From Ctena decussata (Eukaryota; Mollusca; Bivalvia; Lucinida; Lucinidae): a stretch of DNA of 64,000 bases. The stretch is from positions 80,713,903 to 80,777,902 of the forward strand of contig OZ022499.1 in the NCBI GenBank assembly GCA_963989385.1, read 5' to 3'. The notes beneath the pieces were generated by a model. It was not told where the DNA came from. It searched no databases and worked only from the letters and a program-made list of their open reading frames with translations. This document shows, piece after piece, positions 59,620 through 64,000 of the stretch. The position numbers and the translations under genes are program-made. The first letter of the stretch is position 1, and the number at the start of each line of letters is the position of its first letter.

Positions 59620-62446
59620 ATTTCCAGCTGGATTTAAGAAAACAGCCATACCATATTTCGTTGTATAAAATTGACGTACTGATTCATTTTCTTGCAGGTC
59701 TGCAAATGTCTTTTTGCAGAAACAAGTTCAGAAGAAGTGTAAAACAGTATCCTTTTATGAGTATCCTTTTCAATATAGGCTTTGTTCATACTATATTATC
59801 TGTTTAAGGCTGTAAAAGCTCCTGATAGGAAGGGGTATTGATGCAGTGCTAGGGTATTTTTGTCACACCTGCTTTAGCAAGGGGCGACATAGGCATCAGG
59901 TTTCCTTCCAACCGTCTGTCTGTCATTCCATTCACATTTACCTCCAGCCTGGCATTAAGGTTTAGTTAATATCTCCAAATCACTGCACCGATGGTTCTCA
60001 AATGTCATTTGGAGCAGACCATACTGCAGTGCTTCAGTTAACAGAAATTCAGCTTGGTCAAGAATTCAAAATGGCCAGTATTACTTTTAATAGCAAAATA
60101 ACAAAATGAATATTTTCTCTAGAATCACTGGGTATATTTGGCTTAATTTTTAATGGAACATTGGTTGGAACATATTTTTCAAAATTATGTAAATGAAAAA
60201 AAAATCTGTAGTGGAATGAGGTCACAGAGACCTACTTTTGGTCTGCTAGTGTAAATTTTGCTCAAATGCCAATAAATCAAAAAGGCTAACCAGATTTTAG
60301 TCAAATTTAGTCAGAATGATTCTTGAAAGTAGTCTTTTTTCCAATTTATGGGAATGTTACCATCCAAGATGGCTTCCAGCTGCTGTTACTTAAAGTGGCA
60401 AAACCCTGAAAATGACAATATGTCAAGAATCTCAGAATGGATTTGGATCACTTTTTAGTCACACTGATCCTTGCATATAGCATTTTAATTTTCTGTTTGG
60501 TTCTTTTTTTTTCAAATTGACCATCCAAGATGGCTGCCATCCACGGTTACTAAACAGAAAAAAAATAAAATGGCAGTATTCTGATAACTACTGAACATAT
60601 TTTAATAAAATTTGTGTCAGAATAATCATTGCATGAAACTGTTGTTAACTTTTTATTTTTGATATCACACTGTGTTGTGAGTTGGGAGATAATAACCTTC
60701 AGAATTGCATCATTCCTAGCTCATTCCTAGCTTGTAAGTTAAATTTGTGCAATTCTGACAAATTTTTTTACATAGATTTATCAAACCCTGCTTACACTTT
60801 CTTCTCACCATGACCTCCACTACTTTGGAAGTGCAATGCAGGTGAGACATAGCATTTCGTAGAGTTAATGTTGTTAGTTTTCCATAAAGTGTAGTTGCTG
60901 AGTGCTGACCCCTCATTAGAACTGGCTTGACAAGGTGGCTGTAATACAGGGTTTCAGCAATATTTAAAGGAGAAATCAGAAAAAATGTCCCAGAATTTTC
61001 ATCAGAAGTCTCAAAGATGTATGGGTACACCTCCCTGTATTCTGCTAGTTTTACTAGAGGAAATAACTTTTATGACTTCCTGTTTGCTTCCCTGAAGGAG
61101 TCAGCCTTTTGGCCTACTCTTAAAGGAAAGAATTTGATCAAAAATAATATGGAAGATTACCCATTCACTTTAACTGCATTTCAGGTCAATTACTTCACTT
61201 TTAAACTACAATTTTATGATTCTAATCATTGGGTCCATAAAATGGCATTTGTTTAACTCTACAAATCACAGGAACACAAAAAATTGAGTATGTTCTAGTA
61301 CATGTACGTGTGTAATGTAAATCATGAGTGATGTCATCTGAAAAGGGTCTCCATTTATGAAGTACAGGCTGTACCACCTACAAGTCTTGATCTTGGTCTT
61401 CAGTTTTGATCCTCTAGGATTCTTAGATTGTTGATGCAAACTAGGAAGACTGATAAGACTGTATGAATCACTCATGCCCGTGTTCATATGTCTGAAGGTA
61501 CTTCAGTACATGACACTGTTCACACCAGCTTCTGTATTAAAGAGCATTGCTAATATGTTGGTAAAACTTACATTCAGAATTGAAAAACCATACTGAGCGG
61601 CTGAAATTATTAAATTTGAAAAAGTTGACGGAGCAAATTGCTGTATGTCTGGCATTGTGTGTGTGTGCATGTGTCCATTTCTCAAACATGCAATATCTTA
61701 AGAACCTTGCATGCTAGTGTTTTGAAATTTCTTGCATTGATTTATTTATCAAAAGACAGCTCACTATCATTTTTTTTCTCATCCCAGTTGTCTCCCTTTT
61801 GGAGTTATGACTTTGGAAAAAATCATAATATAAGTTTGAAAAGAAAGTTCCAGCTTATTAGGAATGATGAGTACCCTAATGTGCTTAAGTATGTGACAGA
61901 TAAAAAGTTTATATTGACCCTCATTTCAGTGAGTATATGCAGTTTTGTTCATCTGTAAACATCATACATGTATATATTGACTTCATTTTTGCAAAGGTTG
62001 ATATGTAGTTTTCAGGTTAATAAAACTGCATGTTCAACTCAACAAAGCCAAGGTCAATAACTGTATAAAAACTTTCGAATATGTTGACAATAGTCAACAC
62101 TTGTACATGCTTGCCTGAAGGTTAATGCAGCGCATGCCATGCCACTCTTATATTACCTTCAAGGACACAGTCACAGGCAACTATGCAATGGGCAAGCACC
62201 AGTTGAGATGAGATATGCTGACAGCTCTTATTGGCTTATTAGCTGCATACACAACCAGTTTGACTTTTCTTTACTTTTTTATCAACATAGTTATGATAGT
62301 AGCTGCTCAATTTCCATTGAACCAGTGTACCTCTAAAAAATACTTGCCAGTGAAGCAGCTTGAATTACTGCCTCATGTATCAAAATGTTCTTGAGTCTCT
62401 TTACCTCTTCGGAATGAAACACTTTTAGACTGCCATTTTAAACGAG
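59620..62446. other. Long stretch without a gene; decayed array-type remnants
   Basis: From 59880 to about 60700, GGGGCGACATAGGCATC, a CCGTCTGTCTGTC run and repeated CAAGATGGC words suggest a decayed array element. Bases 61030-61110 (TTTTACTAGAGG, GACTTCCTGTTTG) resemble 38275-38320. No coding sequence is supported. Confidence 0.4.
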
Positions 62447-62665
62447 CTTAAACCTCCTAAGCAGTTAACCACTAAACCAGTACTAAGTCAGTAAGTGCAC
62501 TTACTTTCACCAGTTGTTAGTTACTGGTGAAAGTAAGAGCACTTAGTACTGGTTAACCGCTAAGGAGGTCTAAGCCTGTCCAGGAATTGTGTGGTTGGGT
62601 TACCTGATAGTCCCAACATGACCATAGCTCTTTACCGTAGGCGTTAAAAAATAACACAACAACAA
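62447..62665 (+). mobile_element. SINE tail with an inverted 5' part (hairpin)
   Basis: Bases 62524-62665 match the tail of the SINE at 9640-9780. Bases 62447-62513 are the reverse complement of 62524-62574, so the two form a hairpin with a 10-base loop. The tRNA head is missing. It looks like a truncated copy with 5' inversion, or two copies head to head. Confidence 0.7.
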
Positions 62666-63329
62666 GCTAACAGATGCATGGTCACCATGGAAGTGAACAG
62701 CTTAAAAAGCCGCTGCATTTATGATTGCATCATGCATCCCATATTTCCTGATTCTGCTTCTTGTTTCCTCATCTCCTTGTGATGGGGAAACTCATTTGTT
62801 TGCTTTTTTAACAAAAAAAAAGCCATCTGTTTGCCATGGCAACAAGCAAACCCCCGAAAACAACCCCAGATTGAGATGTTTTTATTAATACACTGCTCAA
62901 ATCATTTAAAGGAGCACCTAATATCTTTCCATATATGATAGTGCAACACATCTTCACGTTGAGGTCATTTACTTTCGATCGACAAAGACATGGACTTTCC
63001 ATTTATTTTGCCAATTTTTAAAGAGGGTCGGTTTTACTGGTAGCACAAGTTTTGATTCAATATTTGTCCTGCCCATGTCCATGGAGAGATTTTTGTAATA
63101 TTGGAATTTTGGTAAAATTTGTACATTTTCAGAACAGGTGAAAAGTCTGAAAATTGAACCAAAGTCAAAACGTACATTTTGTCTATGAAACTAGGTGTCT
63201 TATGAGGTGGCCTGTTTGAAACGATCACTTTGAAATGAACCTACTGAGAGTTAATAGACTTCCAGCAAAATGCCTCAATTTCAGAAATTTCGAAAATTGC
63301 ATAATTTGATCCATGGAAATGAGCAGCTT
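62666..63329. other. Stretch without a gene
   Basis: AT-rich with one TTTGCCATGGCAACAAG word. No gene or named repeat is seen. Confidence 0.35.
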
Positions 63330-63833
63330 AATGTACTCACTACAGCAGCACTTGTAAATAATAATTATCACTCTTTGCATACCTTGCATAATTGCATATA
63401 GTTAAGAAGTGAATTATGAAATAACTCACTCAGCTAATTTCCAAAGGATCATGATTTAACAGTGCTAAAGCGAATAATCGTTGAAACTTTCCACAAGCTC
63501 ATACTGCAGCCATTCTGCAGCCCGCGGAGTGATGTCACGATTATAGTCTGTTTCACAAATATAGTCCATTATTTATGTCAGTCAGAAGCTGCGTCGAATT
63601 GGCCGACAAAAAGGGGGTTCTTCTTGTACAATGGTACATGAGTTTTGAGTTTCTTTTCATATTGTGATCAATACCAGATGGTGGATTTTTTAGATGAAAT
63701 AAAGGGTGATTTATTGTACTTTATAAACACAATATCTGTTGTTTATTTTTTATTGGTCTTATTTACACAATTAACGATTCTTTGCTTAAGTGCGCCGAAT
63801 AGGCCGACAGCACTGTACCTTGACTCTTTCTGG
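63330..63833 (-). mobile_element. Inverted copy of the 10847-13745 repeat without its insertion
   Basis: The reverse complement matches 10847-10905 joined to 13357-13745. It ends at 63833 with the TGCTGTCGGCCTATTC terminus. The GTAC element is absent, which gives an empty-site comparison. The far end stops at about 63330, short of a full element. Confidence 0.75.
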
Positions 63834-64000
63834 AAATTAAGTATGAGAATATTTGGTCTCAGACCCTGACGTCATAAGTAGCACGTGCGGTAATATATAG
63901 TGCAGTTCTACGTGATGTTTTGGGTATATGGGGACATGGCTTCGCACACCTCTTCTAGCAGGAAAAAGAAGCATTCTAGATGTCTTTGAATATTGTGTCA
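63834..64000 (-). mobile_element. Inverted copy of 33098-33284
   Basis: The reverse complement matches part of the 951-bp TIR element at 32423-33373, including GTGTGCGAAGCCATGTCCCC and GACGTCAGGGTCTGAGACC. It abuts the previous repeat directly (AGTCAAGGTACAGTGCTGTC) and runs off the window. Confidence 0.75.

Noticed and set aside
33098..64000. A 31-kb element bounded by 33098-33284 and 63834-64000 that carries the hAT-like gene
   Set aside because: The matching parts are internal pieces of a 951-bp element, not termini, and one of them is fused to another repeat. They are dispersed copies.

Overview
The window is eukaryotic nuclear DNA with few genes and many repeats. Genes have GT-AG introns. 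Intergenic DNA is AT-rich and holds tRNA-derived SINEs, broken LINE reverse transcriptases, many TIR/MITE elements, and several families of arrays with a unit of about 160 bp that begin with a short palindrome and a CCGTCCGTCTGTC-like run. That repeat profile, and the RecQ-like, DUF6589-like and hAT-like proteins, suggest a mollusc, most likely a bivalve. I cannot name the species, and I have run no database search.

Genes. (1) 586-2879 (+): the last three exons of a RecQ-like DNA helicase; its Walker A part lies left of the window. (2) 2972-22700 (-): a gene of about 20 kb for a zinc-finger plus DUF6589-like (probably RNase H-fold, transposase-like) protein. I rebuilt it from four phase-compatible exons. 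It has two frameshifts in exon 3 and a 15.2-kb last intron full of nested transposons. It ends tail to tail with the RecQ gene, 92 bp apart. (3) 56011-59295 (+): a coiled-coil protein with a hAT-like catalytic core (D, D, CxxH, SER motifs) and a Tudor/chromo-like C-terminus, split by one frameshift. All three look like products of large, multi-domain, transposon-type genes.

Layout. 1-306: partial MITE. 0.6-2.9 kb: RecQ-like exons. 2.97-22.7 kb: DUF6589-like gene. Its last intron holds a TIR element with an 8-bp target duplication (4408-9513), itself hit by a LINE, a tandem-array element and, beside it, a SINE. It also holds a TIR element (10847-14075) split by a 2.4-kb GTAC-rich element, small MITEs, SINEs and a 160-bp-unit array (16.0-18.0 kb). 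23-34 kb: MITEs, a LINE fragment, a 3.9-kb element with CCGAAATAA-rich TIRs, and nested inverted repeats. 34-42 kb: a possible isolated exon, array elements, a MITE and a triplicated palindrome. 42.7-45.5 kb: palindromic-motif arrays and a foldback. 47-55.4 kb: a LINE remnant, arrays, a near-identical 1-kb tandem duplication and a long array element. 56-59.3 kb: the hAT-like gene. 59.4-64 kb: a MITE, a hairpin SINE, and inverted second copies of repeats seen at 10.8-13.8 and 33.1-33.3 kb.

The most interesting signal is the tail-to-tail RecQ-like/DUF6589-like pair, a candidate two-gene mobile system (helicase plus RNase H-like enzyme). Next is the hAT-like core joined to a chromatin-reader-like tail. 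Both ideas are inference from sequence and need the checks given below.
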